Source: Alphaproteobacteria bacterium (GTDB taxonomy: Bacteria > Pseudomonadota > Alphaproteobacteria > MPNO01 > UBA2964). Taken from it: DNA of 64,000 bases. The number at the start of each line of letters is the position of its first letter. Within the stretch, counting starts at the first letter, position 1. A program made the position numbers and the translations under genes. This document shows positions 16,565 to 25,148 of the stretch, one piece after another. The notes beneath the pieces are model-generated. The model was not told the origin of the DNA and searched no databases. It saw nothing but the letters and a program-made list of their open reading frames with translations. The stretch spans positions 1 through 64,000 of the forward strand of contig WLWZ01000021.1 in assembly GCA_012103315.1 (NCBI GenBank), read 5' to 3'.

Positions 16565-17398
16565 GTGACTGACGAACTCGATCCAAGAGCTGCCGGTGCA
16601 CGCCGGTTACAAGACAAGGTCTGCGTTGTCACCGGCGCTGGTCAGGGCATCGGGCGAGCAATTGCCCGTCGGTTGGGTCAGGAAGGCGGCAAGATTGTCG
16701 TTGCCGACCGTGTTGATGAAGGTGCCAGTCAGACGGTAAAGGATCTACGGGACAACGGTGTCGAGGCAACCAAAGTATTGGTTGATCTCAGTACTCTCTC
16801 GGGCGCTCAGGACATGATGGCAGCGGCGGTCGAGGCCTATGGCCGGATCGATGTGCTGGTCAATAATGTTGGCGGTACGATCTGGATGAAGCCATTTCAC
16901 CTCTATACCGAAGAGGAGACCCAGCAGGAGCTTGAGCGCTCGCTCCTGCCCACGCTGTGGGGCTGCAATGCCGTACTTCCAATTATGATGGAGCAAGAGG
17001 GCGGCTGTATCATCAATCTCGGTTCGCAGTCTGTGCGTGGTCTCTACCGCGCACCTTATGCGGCGAGTAAGGGCGGTATTCTGGCGCTCGGTAAAGTGTT
17101 GGCGATGGAGTATGGCCGCTATGGCATTCGGGTTAATACCGTTTCACCAGGCGGCACGGAAATACCCGACCGGGTGACATCGCGGCTGCAAATTCGGGAA
17201 GGCGTCATGGCCGAAGATCTCGAGCAAGAGGAGGGCGATGAGTATCGCCGCGAGATGGGTGCCAATATCCGATCGCAGCAATCACTGCAGCGTCGTGGGA
17301 CACCAGAAGAACAGGCTGCCGCCGTCGCGTTTCTCGCTTCTGATGATGCGAGCTTTATCACGGGTGATAATATCAATTGCAGCGGCGGACAGTCCTAA
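16565..17398 (+). CDS. SDR, benzoate cis-diol dehydrogenase (BenD)-like
   Basis: A 277-residue SDR opening with GTG after GGGAG. It has TGAGQGIGRAIA, LVNNVGG, NLGSQSVRG with catalytic Ser, and YAASK. The segment KPFHLYTEEE followed by SLLPTLWGCNAVLP is characteristic of dihydroxycyclohexadiene carboxylate dehydrogenases of benzoate degradation, which oxidise the cis-diol made by a Rieske dioxygenase. A loop of acidic residues around 215-230 (EDLEQEEGDEYRREMG) also occurs in that group. Being directly downstream of the Rieske gene, it probably re-aromatises or decarboxylates that enzyme's diol product. The role is an inference from similarity and context. Confidence 0.88.
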   Translation: MTDELDPRAAGARRLQDKVCVVTGAGQGIGRAIARRLGQEGGKIVVADRVDEGASQTVKDLRDNGVEATKVLVDLSTLSGAQDMMAAAVEAYGRIDVLVNNVGGTIWMKPFHLYTEEETQQELERSLLPTLWGCNAVLPIMMEQEGGCIINLGSQSVRGLYRAPYAASKGGILALGKVLAMEYGRYGIRVNTVSPGGTEIPDRVTSRLQIREGVMAEDLEQEEGDEYRREMGANIRSQQSLQRRGTPEEQAAAVAFLASDDASFITGDNINCSGGQS

Positions 17399-17427
17399 AG
17401 GTTGCGTGCGTTAGTCAGGAGATAGAC

Positions 17428-18147
17428 GTGGAAAAAATTTCTCTGCCAGTGACCATCTCAAACCCGGAATTTCCCGAAGCAGATGGCGATGATTTTGGCG
17501 CGTATGTCGCGATGCCGCCGTCGGGGTCAGGGCCGGGCATCATACTGCTGCATGAAATATTCGGTGTGACCGGCTGGATCAAAGATACCGCTGACCTGTT
17601 CGCCGCACAGGGTTACTGCGTTGCGGCACCGGAAATGTTCTGGCGGCTCGAACGCAATTTCGCTGGTGATTTCTGGGTCCCTGAACAACGTCAAAAGGGT
17701 TTCGAGTTCCGTGGGCAGGTCGATCATGACAAGGCGATCTCTGATATCGCCGCGACCATCGCCTATTTAAAATCTCTCCCGGAATGCAACGGTAGAATCG
17801 GTGTTACGGGATTTTGCACCGGCGGCACGATGACTTACCTGTCAGCGGCACGGCTGGAGGTTGATGCGGTAGTTGCTTATTACGGCACGCAAATTCATGA
17901 ATTTCTTGAGGAAGGGCAAAACATCTCATGCCCGACAATCCTTCATGCCGGGACCAGTGACGAACATGTGTCTCTGGAAGTTCTCGGGGACATCAAAGCG
18001 GCGTTAGAGCCGAACCCCAATATCACCATCCATGAATATGATGCGGGTCATGCCTTCGCCAATACCGAACGGGATACCCATTTTGTCGCGGGCGCCACCG
18101 AAGCAGCCCATGCCAGGACGTTTGAGATGTTTAATGGGTTGAAATAG
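17428..18147 (+). CDS. Dienelactone hydrolase family protein
   Basis: A 239-residue alpha/beta hydrolase with the dienelactone hydrolase triad: nucleophile Cys in GFCTGG, Asp in AGTSDEHVS and His in DAGHAFAN. The HEIFGVTGWIKDTADLFA segment near residue 40 is standard for the family. GTG at 17428 follows AGGAGA at good spacing and overlaps nothing; an in-frame start 51 bases earlier overlaps the SDR gene and gives an unlikely N-terminus. Third gene of the 15255 operon; it may hydrolyse a lactone formed after ring cleavage, although no ring-cleavage dioxygenase is seen beside it. Confidence 0.9.
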   Translation: MEKISLPVTISNPEFPEADGDDFGAYVAMPPSGSGPGIILLHEIFGVTGWIKDTADLFAAQGYCVAAPEMFWRLERNFAGDFWVPEQRQKGFEFRGQVDHDKAISDIAATIAYLKSLPECNGRIGVTGFCTGGTMTYLSAARLEVDAVVAYYGTQIHEFLEEGQNISCPTILHAGTSDEHVSLEVLGDIKAALEPNPNITIHEYDAGHAFANTERDTHFVAGATEAAHARTFEMFNGLK

Positions 18148-18245
18148 ACGCGTTCACTTGCAACGGGCGCAGCCATCCTGTCCTTGATTTTATAGGTATT
18201 TTACCGCGTTATGGGATGGCCTAGGGTTTCTATGAGGCCGACGCG

Positions 18246-19445
18246 ATGAGATTTGGAAAATTATTTCTTTTGGCAGCTGTTGCGATTTGTTTCGCACAAA
18301 ATGCGCGGGCGTCTGAATTCAAGATCGATACCGGAGATTATAACCCTGATCGTTGCGTCAATTATTACACAACAAATTTAAAAGCCATCTGGGGTGAGCA
18401 ACTCCGAATTGCCTCAGAAAAAGTTGAAATCTACAAAGACGGGATCAAAGACGCCCAACAACAAATCAAGGATTTGCGACGAGATATCTCCTGGTTCGGA
18501 ATTGATGCCACAGAGCAGGTTGTCCTGGATGCCGGGATGACGGCGCAGGCGACTTTGGCGATGTCCAAACTAGCCGATAATCTTTTGCAGCTAGATCCCA
18601 AATATAAAGCGGCTCGAAAAGCCGCAGTTTTCAAAACAATTCTTCTTGATAACTTACGCCGGTCACGTGGAAAATTTGACCCAAAGGGTAAACGGAAGCT
18701 GGGCGAAAAAGCAGTGGATTTAGTAATCAACGAGGTGCGTAAGACCTATAACCCGATTGGTCAGGGGGCAAAAACAGTCAAAGACCTGGCGAAAGACGTA
18801 AAACATCTCGCAGAAATGCCGGGTGAACACAAACGTCTCAGACAAGAGGTGAATACCAGCTTCAACCGGATTCAAGGCTGGTTGGCAAAACACCAAACAG
18901 GGTTGGACAAGGCGGCACACCGGCTCGATAAACACGCGGAAATCGTCAGTGCAGTACGTGAATATTGTGGCGTATCCAAAAAACCTGTTGAGAAGATACT
19001 GGATGCCACGCGGCCTTCTACAATGCAGGACAGGTTAAAACGTTTGCGGGAGCGTCAATCCAAAAAAACATCAAGCCAATGGCAAAACCTGAATGATTCA
19101 GTGGGTCGTCAGGGTAATCAATTGCGCGAATCCAGCGTCGCTGCCCGCAAAGCCTATCGCCGCAATGCCGAACAAATCTACCGAGAAATGATGGCGATCG
19201 CCCAAAGGTCGGCCTCAAATACCTTAAAACAAATTTCGCAACGTAATGCCCGGATTTATCGCAGCGGTCCGTCATCAAATTGCCCAAACGTAAGGGCAAA
19301 AATTGCTGCACTCAATCGATGGCTGGGGGCGGCTCGACAATCTGAGTCTGATTTCGGTGGCAGTCATCATCGGTCGACAATCGTCCGTGTTAGGCAAAAT
19401 CGTGACGCGGAGATTGCGGCGGGGCGCAGAATGGGGTGTTTTTGA
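18246..19445 (+). CDS. Secreted coiled-coil protein of unknown function
   Basis: A 399-residue protein with an N-terminal signal peptide (about residues 1-23, ending ARAS). The mature protein is strongly basic and rich in Lys, Arg, Gln and Ala, with long heptad-like helices: residues 45-75 (QLRIASEKVEIYKDG and following), 150-235, and 265-330 (RLKRLRERQSKK and following). Four to five Cys are spread thinly. I recognise no family. It ends 17 bases before the lipoprotein gene at 19463, so the two likely form one unit. It separates a Rieske operon from a hydrolase gene and has no evident catabolic link. A periplasmic or surface scaffold is one guess. Confidence 0.6.
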   Translation: MRFGKLFLLAAVAICFAQNARASEFKIDTGDYNPDRCVNYYTTNLKAIWGEQLRIASEKVEIYKDGIKDAQQQIKDLRRDISWFGIDATEQVVLDAGMTAQATLAMSKLADNLLQLDPKYKAARKAAVFKTILLDNLRRSRGKFDPKGKRKLGEKAVDLVINEVRKTYNPIGQGAKTVKDLAKDVKHLAEMPGEHKRLRQEVNTSFNRIQGWLAKHQTGLDKAAHRLDKHAEIVSAVREYCGVSKKPVEKILDATRPSTMQDRLKRLRERQSKKTSSQWQNLNDSVGRQGNQLRESSVAARKAYRRNAEQIYREMMAIAQRSASNTLKQISQRNARIYRSGPSSNCPNVRAKIAALNRWLGAARQSESDFGGSHHRSTIVRVRQNRDAEIAAGRRMGCF

Positions 19446-19462
19446 TCTTGGTAAAGGGTGGG

Positions 19463-20923
19463 ATGAATAAGATAAGAAAGCAGAGACGCGAGATCACTAC
19501 TCTAGTCCATCGCTGTACGGTTTTGGCCAGCGTGCTTGCTCTGGCAAGTTGTGTCACTGCTAGCAAGTATGATGAAAAACTTCAGGTTTCATCAGCCGCC
19601 GAAACACGTATCGCCGTGTCCAAGCCACGGACCTTACTGGTCGTTATCCGCTACCCGGCATTGTTTGATCGCAAAGCCGAGGGGTGGCTCAATGCGCGGC
19701 ACCGCGAGTATGCCATTAATCTAGACCCCCGCCCGGCGCGAACAGCAGAAAATCCGTCTCCATTCACGAGCACCCTGTTAAAGACAAATTATTACGTCAT
19801 GGAGTTTTATCAGGCTTTGCGGTCACGGCTTCCGGCAAACACTGTCGCCTTACAACCCCAACGACTTAATGTTGGAGGAGGGCGTATTGTTCCGACGGTG
19901 GGGTACAGATTGCCACCGGCAGTCGTCTATGTGGATTTTCTTACCTACGAGCATCCTAATAAATTTCTGACAAATGATCCCAATACGTTTGGGGCGTATA
20001 TTTCTCCGATCGTCACTATCCGAACCAGATCACAGGCCGCACCCAAGACACGCGGTGCTTTGGTTGGAACAGAGGAACTGAGACCAAAAACTCATACGAA
20101 AGTTGGAAAGAGAGCTACCGGTGGGTTGGGATACACCTTTGTCGATTATCTTAATGACCGAGGTGGTCAGGGTGAAACCGCCAAACTCAATATAGTGTCA
20201 AAAGGGCCGATCAAGTTTGGTCAATATCTTGAATTACCACAGGTGACCGCTGACCTGGGTTCCGAAGCAACGCGGAGAGCTGCGGCTACCCGGGGTGGGG
20301 TGAGGAGTGGTTCTATGCCATCGGCCAAGATTACCAAATCATTGAGCAATGCCGTCCTCCAAGCCCTTACAGCCGTAAAACATAAGCGGGCCGTAGGGCG
20401 CGATTTGGTCGAATATATTGCTTCTTTCGATCGTTCCTTGGCGAAACGATATGCGAGAAACAGCCTCGTTCGTGGGGACCGGGCAAAGATGATCGCGATC
20501 TATGAATTTATTGCCCTTGAACGCGCATTTTTATCCGAACATGACCAGCACTTGTTTAAGACCAGCTATCGTGGAGCTTTTGGGGACTCAATACGCCAGC
20601 TGCTTGTCGGTGAAATGCAACATCATTCTGATTTCTGGCAAAACCAGATAACAAGTTCTCTTATGATCCTGGGTACCGGGTTGGCGAGTGGCGCGGCAAC
20701 CGGGAACTACATGCCATCCTCGCTCTGGGACATTTATTTTCAATCCGAAACCAGCAGCACTGCATTGAATACAGCTTTCGAGAAGCACTTCTCGGGAGTC
20801 CGAGAACAGCAGGTCGAATTTTCTTTCACCGTGGCGAATAAGTCATTCAGGATAAAAGTGACTAACCTGAATGATCTGCGTCGCGAGTGCCGCACTATTT
20901 ATGCCGAAGCGTTTGGTGGGTAA
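19463..20923 (+). CDS. Predicted lipoprotein of unknown function
   Basis: A 486-residue protein. After a basic N-terminus (MNKIRKQRR) comes a hydrophobic stretch ending in LALASC, a lipobox with the lipidated Cys at about residue 30, followed by VTAS, which does not carry an Asp at +2 and so predicts outer-membrane sorting. The mature part has a beta-rich first half (RTLLVVIRYPALFD, VVYVDFLTYEHP) and a helical second half with a hydrophobic stretch SSLMILGTGLASGAATG. No family is recognised. A GGTAAAGGGTGGG precedes the ATG. It probably acts with the secreted coiled-coil protein encoded just upstream. Confidence 0.6.
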   Translation: MNKIRKQRREITTLVHRCTVLASVLALASCVTASKYDEKLQVSSAAETRIAVSKPRTLLVVIRYPALFDRKAEGWLNARHREYAINLDPRPARTAENPSPFTSTLLKTNYYVMEFYQALRSRLPANTVALQPQRLNVGGGRIVPTVGYRLPPAVVYVDFLTYEHPNKFLTNDPNTFGAYISPIVTIRTRSQAAPKTRGALVGTEELRPKTHTKVGKRATGGLGYTFVDYLNDRGGQGETAKLNIVSKGPIKFGQYLELPQVTADLGSEATRRAAATRGGVRSGSMPSAKITKSLSNAVLQALTAVKHKRAVGRDLVEYIASFDRSLAKRYARNSLVRGDRAKMIAIYEFIALERAFLSEHDQHLFKTSYRGAFGDSIRQLLVGEMQHHSDFWQNQITSSLMILGTGLASGAATGNYMPSSLWDIYFQSETSSTALNTAFEKHFSGVREQQVEFSFTVANKSFRIKVTNLNDLRRECRTIYAEAFGG

Positions 20924-20950
20924 AATTTCTGATGTGTCGGTTGTCCGTTG

Positions 20951-21847
20951 TCAGTTGTCCGTCATCATCCGGCGAACCGCCTCGACCCACTTATTGCCGC
21001 GGCGCCCCTGATCGAGGTTGTTCTGATAATGATCGAAGATCGGGAACACATGATACTCACTCGGGGTGCCCTGTGCTGTCAGGGCGTCATGCATCAATTT
21101 GCTGGTCGCCATGACATGCGGGAAATCGTTCTCGCCGTGTGAGATAAAGAACGGTGTTTCCAGCCCCTCAATATAGGCCATGGCGCTGGTTTCTTCGACA
21201 TGTTCGGGTCGGGTAAAGAGCTGGCGTTGGAGCCGTTCTGTCGTACTGCCGGGCGCGGGATTATCCACACGATGGTCGAATGGGGTACTGGTCACGACAC
21301 AGCCTTTGATCACGTCATCCGGCAGATCGAAGTCTGGATAAAGATCACGCCTTACCGTGGCGAGCGCCCCCAGCGTTCCACCAGCGGACCAGCCACCCAT
21401 AAACAGCCGGTCTGGGCTACCACCATATGCAGCGATGTTGTTGTAAACCCAGCTAAGTCCGGAAAGTACGTCTTCGAGTGCTGCGGGGAATTTGTGTTCC
21501 GGAGCGAGGCGGTAAGATACCGAGACAAAGATCGCCGGCAGGTCAATCAATTCCGGGGCCATAAAGCCATTCCATTCCTTATAGCCAAAGTTCCACCCAC
21601 CGCCATGGCAGAACAGGATCACGGGGACGCCGCCTTCGTGGCCTGTGAGAGCCTCTTCATCCGGTAAATAGAGATCGAGTTTTTGGTAATAATCATCACC
21701 AAAGGTGACGTCCAAAACGGTGCGGCACGAGGCGGCCGCCGCCTTGGACCGATCAAACGCTTCTACTGAATAGGCCTCAAATTCCTCGACCCGGCTGGGG
21801 TTAAGGCTGGCGCGTGGTGGTTGTGGCTTTAGATCATCAAAGGCCAA
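20951..21847 (-). CDS. Alpha/beta hydrolase (HSL/arylformamidase-like)
   Basis: A 298-residue hydrolase with the HGGGW oxyanion-hole motif, the YRLAPEHKFPAALED block of the hormone-sensitive-lipase and kynurenine-formamidase-like group, nucleophile Ser in GGWSAGG, a C-terminal HGENDFPH with the probable Asp, and His in IFDHYQN. No signal peptide, so it is cytoplasmic. It likely hydrolyses a small ester or amide. It is convergent with the lipoprotein gene (27 bases) and its 5' side faces the paired-palindrome region before the amidohydrolase operon. Confidence 0.87.
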   Translation of the reverse strand: MAFDDLKPQPPRASLNPSRVEEFEAYSVEAFDRSKAAAASCRTVLDVTFGDDYYQKLDLYLPDEEALTGHEGGVPVILFCHGGGWNFGYKEWNGFMAPELIDLPAIFVSVSYRLAPEHKFPAALEDVLSGLSWVYNNIAAYGGSPDRLFMGGWSAGGTLGALATVRRDLYPDFDLPDDVIKGCVVTSTPFDHRVDNPAPGSTTERLQRQLFTRPEHVEETSAMAYIEGLETPFFISHGENDFPHVMATSKLMHDALTAQGTPSEYHVFPIFDHYQNNLDQGRRGNKWVEAVRRMMTDN

Positions 21848-21918
21848 TGGTGTGGCTCCTCTTTTTTGGGCGTTCCAGTCAAACCGTACATCGGCTATCG
21901 CGGCTTACAAAGGGGAAG

Positions 21919-22008
21919 ATGGACCCCGGATCAGGTCCGGGGTGACAGGTTCGCCTGGTGTGAATGCAATACAATCCGTCATCCTGCACTTGATGCGGGA
22001 ACCAGACT
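21919..22008. repeat. Inverted pair of REP-like palindromes (REPIN-like), copy 1
   Basis: The first unit (21919-21947) has the core CCCCGGA-TCAGG-TCCGGGG preceded by ATGGA and followed by TGACA. The second (21979-22008) reads GTCATCCTGCACTTGATGCG then GGAACCAGAC, which is a degenerate version of the same unit in the opposite orientation. The pair is separated by about 31 bases and lies between divergent genes. The same arrangement recurs at 24983-25083. Confidence 0.7.
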
Positions 22009-22108
22009 GACCTGCAATAGACACACTTGCGGTCCCGGAATAGACTCGCTGCATCGTGCCCGTTACGGGCCAGCATTCATTTAAAGAATTGAGACAGGGA
22101 CGAGTACA

Positions 22109-23077
22109 ATGACGACATCGACGGGCATCGAGATTATCGCGCTTGAGGAACATTACTGGGACACGGTGATGACCGACACTTATAGCGGTCGCAATGCCAG
22201 CCGGCGTGGGCCAGTGCAGGATCGGCTCTATGACCTTGGTGATGTGCGGCTCAAAGAGATGGATGACGCCGGGATCGATATTCAGGTGTTGAGCCACGGT
22301 GCACCATCGGCGCAACTCCTGGATGCGGAGTCGGGTCCGGCTATCGCCAGCCAGGCCAATGATAATTTGTACAAGACTGTGCAGACCCATCCCGACCGAT
22401 TTTACGGTTTTGCCGCTTTGGCCACGGCGCACCCGGAATCAGCGGCTGATGAGCTGGAGCGTTGCGTTAAGGAACTTGGCTTTAAGGGGGCGATGATCCA
22501 CGGGCTGACCAATGGCAAGTTCAATGACGGCAAGGAATTCTGGCCGATTTATGCCCGTGCCGAAGCGCTCGATGTGCCGATCTATCTGCATCCCGGCTAC
22601 CCGCATGACGATGTCATCAATGTCTATTACAAGGACTATCTTGAAGATTTCCCGGCCTTTGCGACAGCGGGGTGGGGCTACACCGTAGAGACCGCAACGC
22701 AAGCGATCCGTATGGTGTTGTCGGGCGTGTTCGATGAACATCCGAAGCTGCAGATGATCCTCGGCCATATGGGTGAGACGCTGCCGTTCCTGCTATGGCG
22801 GGTGAATCAGGCGCTGTCGCGGGTGGAGAATGCGCAGTCGCGCTCTTTCCGCGAAATATTTGAAGCACATTTTCATGTCACCACGAGTGGTAACTTTTCG
22901 AACCCGGCGCTGCTGTGCACGGTTCAGGAGATGGGTATTGATCGCATCATGTTCTCAATCGATTACCCGTTTGTTGAAAACCAGCCTGGCAGGGACTGGG
23001 CCGAGCAGTTGAACTTCTGTCTCGAAGACCGGCAGAAACTTCTCAATGGCAATGTCCGGAAACTATTGCGGCTTTAG
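22109..23077 (+). CDS. Amidohydrolase-family decarboxylase (ACMSD/gamma-resorcylate decarboxylase-like)
   Basis: A 322-residue TIM-barrel protein of the amidohydrolase_2 group. The N-terminal metal site is ALEEHYW (E13, H15); further ligands are in YLHPGYP and LGHMGE, and the late Asp in FSIDYPF. Enzymes of this group decarboxylate 2,3- or 2,6-dihydroxybenzoates, 5-carboxyvanillate or aminocarboxymuconate semialdehyde without redox cofactor. First gene of a three-gene operon with a TauD-like dioxygenase (14 bases) and a glutathione transferase (3 bases). This context supports decarboxylation of an aromatic acid; the substrate is not known. Confidence 0.88.
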   Translation: MTTSTGIEIIALEEHYWDTVMTDTYSGRNASRRGPVQDRLYDLGDVRLKEMDDAGIDIQVLSHGAPSAQLLDAESGPAIASQANDNLYKTVQTHPDRFYGFAALATAHPESAADELERCVKELGFKGAMIHGLTNGKFNDGKEFWPIYARAEALDVPIYLHPGYPHDDVINVYYKDYLEDFPAFATAGWGYTVETATQAIRMVLSGVFDEHPKLQMILGHMGETLPFLLWRVNQALSRVENAQSRSFREIFEAHFHVTTSGNFSNPALLCTVQEMGIDRIMFSIDYPFVENQPGRDWAEQLNFCLEDRQKLLNGNVRKLLRL

Positions 23078-23091
23078 GAAGGTTTGCGATC

Positions 23092-24213
23092 ATGGCGACA
23101 GTATCTCCAGAAGTTCTGACACCGCTGAGCGCAACGCGTGACGTGGCGGAAGCGATGCAGCCGGTTGTTGACCCGGCGGCGTGGCATGGCGAACAGCTTG
23201 AACTGGATACGAGCTGGCGGTTTGAATTGACGGAAGCCGAGATCGCAGAGATTGATGCGGCGGTCGCTGGTGTTAAACAGCGTGGTCTTGAAATTAAAGA
23301 TATCACGCTTGCGGATTTTCCGCTGCCGTCGCTGGATTCAAAACTGGCGGCGATGCGGCATCAGCTGATGGAAGGACGCGGTGTCACCTTGCTGCGTGGA
23401 GTGCCGGTCGAACGCTACGATATTGAGGAGTCAGCGATTGCCTATTGGGGCATCGGGTTGCGCATGGGTCAGGCGGTATCGCAGAACCATCATGGGCATT
23501 TACTCGGTCATGTTTATGACCTGACCGGTCCAAGTCGTGATGGCGCATCGAGCCGCGCTTATCACACCAGCGCTTATCTCAACTATCATTCGGATTCCTG
23601 CGACATTGTCGGGCTGCTTTGTCTGCATCCGGCGAAGGAAGGCGGCATCAGCTCGGTCGCCAGTTCGGTCGCGATCTATAACGAAATGCTCAGGCGCCGC
23701 CCTGATCTCGTCGCGGAGTTGGTGAAGCCGTGGTATCGCGACCGGCGCAATGAAATACCGCCCGGCAAGGACCCGTGGTTTGAATTGCCAATCTTCAATT
23801 TCGCCGAGGGGCATTTTTCCTGCAGCTGGCATAATTTTTATATCCGCTCGACCCAACGGTTTGACGAGCTGCCGCGCTTCACACAGGCGCAATGGGATGC
23901 GCTTGATATGATGGATGTGTTGGCTGATGAGCTAAAACACGAAACCGGATTCCAGCGCGGTGATATCCAGTTCCTGCACAACCATGTCATCGTACATGGC
24001 CGCACGCTCTATGAGGACTGGCCCGAAGTTGAACGCAAACGGCATTTGCTGCGGCTGTGGCTGGCGACACCGGGCGGCAGGCCGCTGCCGGAAGCGACAT
24101 TGGAACGTTATGTCGGGCTCAAGCCTGGCGAACGCCCGGCGGGAATTATCGTCGATGGGATGAAGTTTAAAACGCCGCTATCACCGGAATATAAAGAGCC
24201 GGGGCAGGAGTAA
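23092..24213 (+). CDS. TauD/TfdA-like Fe(II)/2-oxoglutarate dioxygenase
   Basis: A 373-residue protein with a TauD-type core. The iron-binding HxD is in NYHSDSCD and the distal His in FLHNHVIVHGR, followed by the oxoglutarate-binding Arg region RHLLRLWL. The segment GVTLLRGVPVERYD is the usual N-terminal strand of the family. It is longer than TauD, with an N-terminal extension of about 75 residues, and resembles a branch found in marine alphaproteobacteria and fungi. It is co-transcribed with the decarboxylase-like amidohydrolase and a GST, and could hydroxylate a side chain or cleave an ether in that pathway. Confidence 0.9.
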   Translation: MATVSPEVLTPLSATRDVAEAMQPVVDPAAWHGEQLELDTSWRFELTEAEIAEIDAAVAGVKQRGLEIKDITLADFPLPSLDSKLAAMRHQLMEGRGVTLLRGVPVERYDIEESAIAYWGIGLRMGQAVSQNHHGHLLGHVYDLTGPSRDGASSRAYHTSAYLNYHSDSCDIVGLLCLHPAKEGGISSVASSVAIYNEMLRRRPDLVAELVKPWYRDRRNEIPPGKDPWFELPIFNFAEGHFSCSWHNFYIRSTQRFDELPRFTQAQWDALDMMDVLADELKHETGFQRGDIQFLHNHVIVHGRTLYEDWPEVERKRHLLRLWLATPGGRPLPEATLERYVGLKPGERPAGIIVDGMKFKTPLSPEYKEPGQE

Positions 24214-24216
24214 CCG

Positions 24217-24960
24217 ATGCTGGAGCTGTATCATGCGGGTTTGACGGCGTGCTCAAAGAAGTCACGGATCGTGCTCAAGGAAAAGGGGCTGGATTATGTC
24301 AGCCACTATGTGAGCCTCAGCGATTTTGAGCATCACGACCCTGACTATCTGAAGCTCAATCCCAACGGGCTGGTGCCGACATTGGTGCATGATGGCGCGG
24401 TGATTATCGAATCCACCGTGATCAATGAATATCTCGATGAAGTATTTCCCGAAGTGTCATTGCGGCCCGCCGACCCGGTAGCACGCGCCAAGGTCCGGGT
24501 GTGGGCAAAACTCGCTGATGAAGCGCTCGGGCCGAATATGATTGTGACGTTCTCAAACGCTGGTGGGATCGGTAAATCGGCGCGGTCGTTGGAAGGCGAT
24601 GATCTTGAAGCATTGATCGAACGAATCCCGCTGATGGAACGTCGCGCCGTGATCACCAAAATCACCAAGGGTGGCGGTTTCTCGGAGGCCGAGTTCGCTG
24701 CTGCGCGTGAGAAGGCGGGCTTTATCGTCGATAAGGCCGAAGCGGCGTTGACCGACGGGCCGTATCTTGCGGGTGACAGCTATTCGCTGGCCGATATCAA
24801 CATGGTGCCGTTCATGCACCGCTATCGTCAGCGCGTCGTGCCGGATAAGGTAACGCCAGAAAAGGCACCACGCGTTTGCGAGTGGCTGGATCGTATACTG
24901 GACCGCCCGGCAGTTATTGATACATTTGCAATATCGGATGAAACACGGCCGGAAGACTAA
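24217..24960 (+). CDS. Glutathione S-transferase family protein
   Basis: A 247-residue GST. The N-terminal thioredoxin-fold domain (residues 1-80) has the PTLVHDG cis-Pro motif and the IIESTVINEYLDE glutathione-binding segment; the active-site region reads AGLTACSKKSRIVLKEKG, where Ser or Cys could act. The helical domain is somewhat enlarged (residues 85-240) with GPYLAGDSYSLADI as the capping box. The size and the C-terminal extension recall beta-etherase and related lignin-dimer GSTs, but not enough to name it so. Starting 3 bases after the dioxygenase stop, it is surely in the same operon. Confidence 0.9.
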   Translation: MLELYHAGLTACSKKSRIVLKEKGLDYVSHYVSLSDFEHHDPDYLKLNPNGLVPTLVHDGAVIIESTVINEYLDEVFPEVSLRPADPVARAKVRVWAKLADEALGPNMIVTFSNAGGIGKSARSLEGDDLEALIERIPLMERRAVITKITKGGGFSEAEFAAAREKAGFIVDKAEAALTDGPYLAGDSYSLADINMVPFMHRYRQRVVPDKVTPEKAPRVCEWLDRILDRPAVIDTFAISDETRPED

Positions 24961-24982
24961 AGAGAAAACATAGAAAAGCTAG

Positions 24983-25083
24983 ATGGACCCCGGATCAAGT
25001 CCGGGGTGATGACCGAGAGGGTTGTTAGCGCCTTGGATAGTTTATTTAGTTTGTCATCCCGCACTTGATGCGGGATCCATTTG
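24983..25083. repeat. Inverted pair of REP-like palindromes (REPIN-like), copy 2
   Basis: Unit 1 (24983-25014) has the core CCCCGGA-TCAAG-TCCGGGG; unit 2 (25053-25083) has ATCCCGCA-CTTGA-TGCGGGAT in the opposite orientation. Reverse-complemented, unit 2 shares the ATGGA-CCCG-ATCAAGT-CGGG frame with unit 1. The gap is about 38 bases. It lies between the GST and GMC oxidoreductase genes and could also act as a partial transcription barrier. Confidence 0.75.
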
Positions 25084-25148
25084 TCAGGTTTCTCTCCGTC
25101 GCTAGCCGGACTAAACTGTCCGACAAATCCGGGATAAGGAATAAGAAG

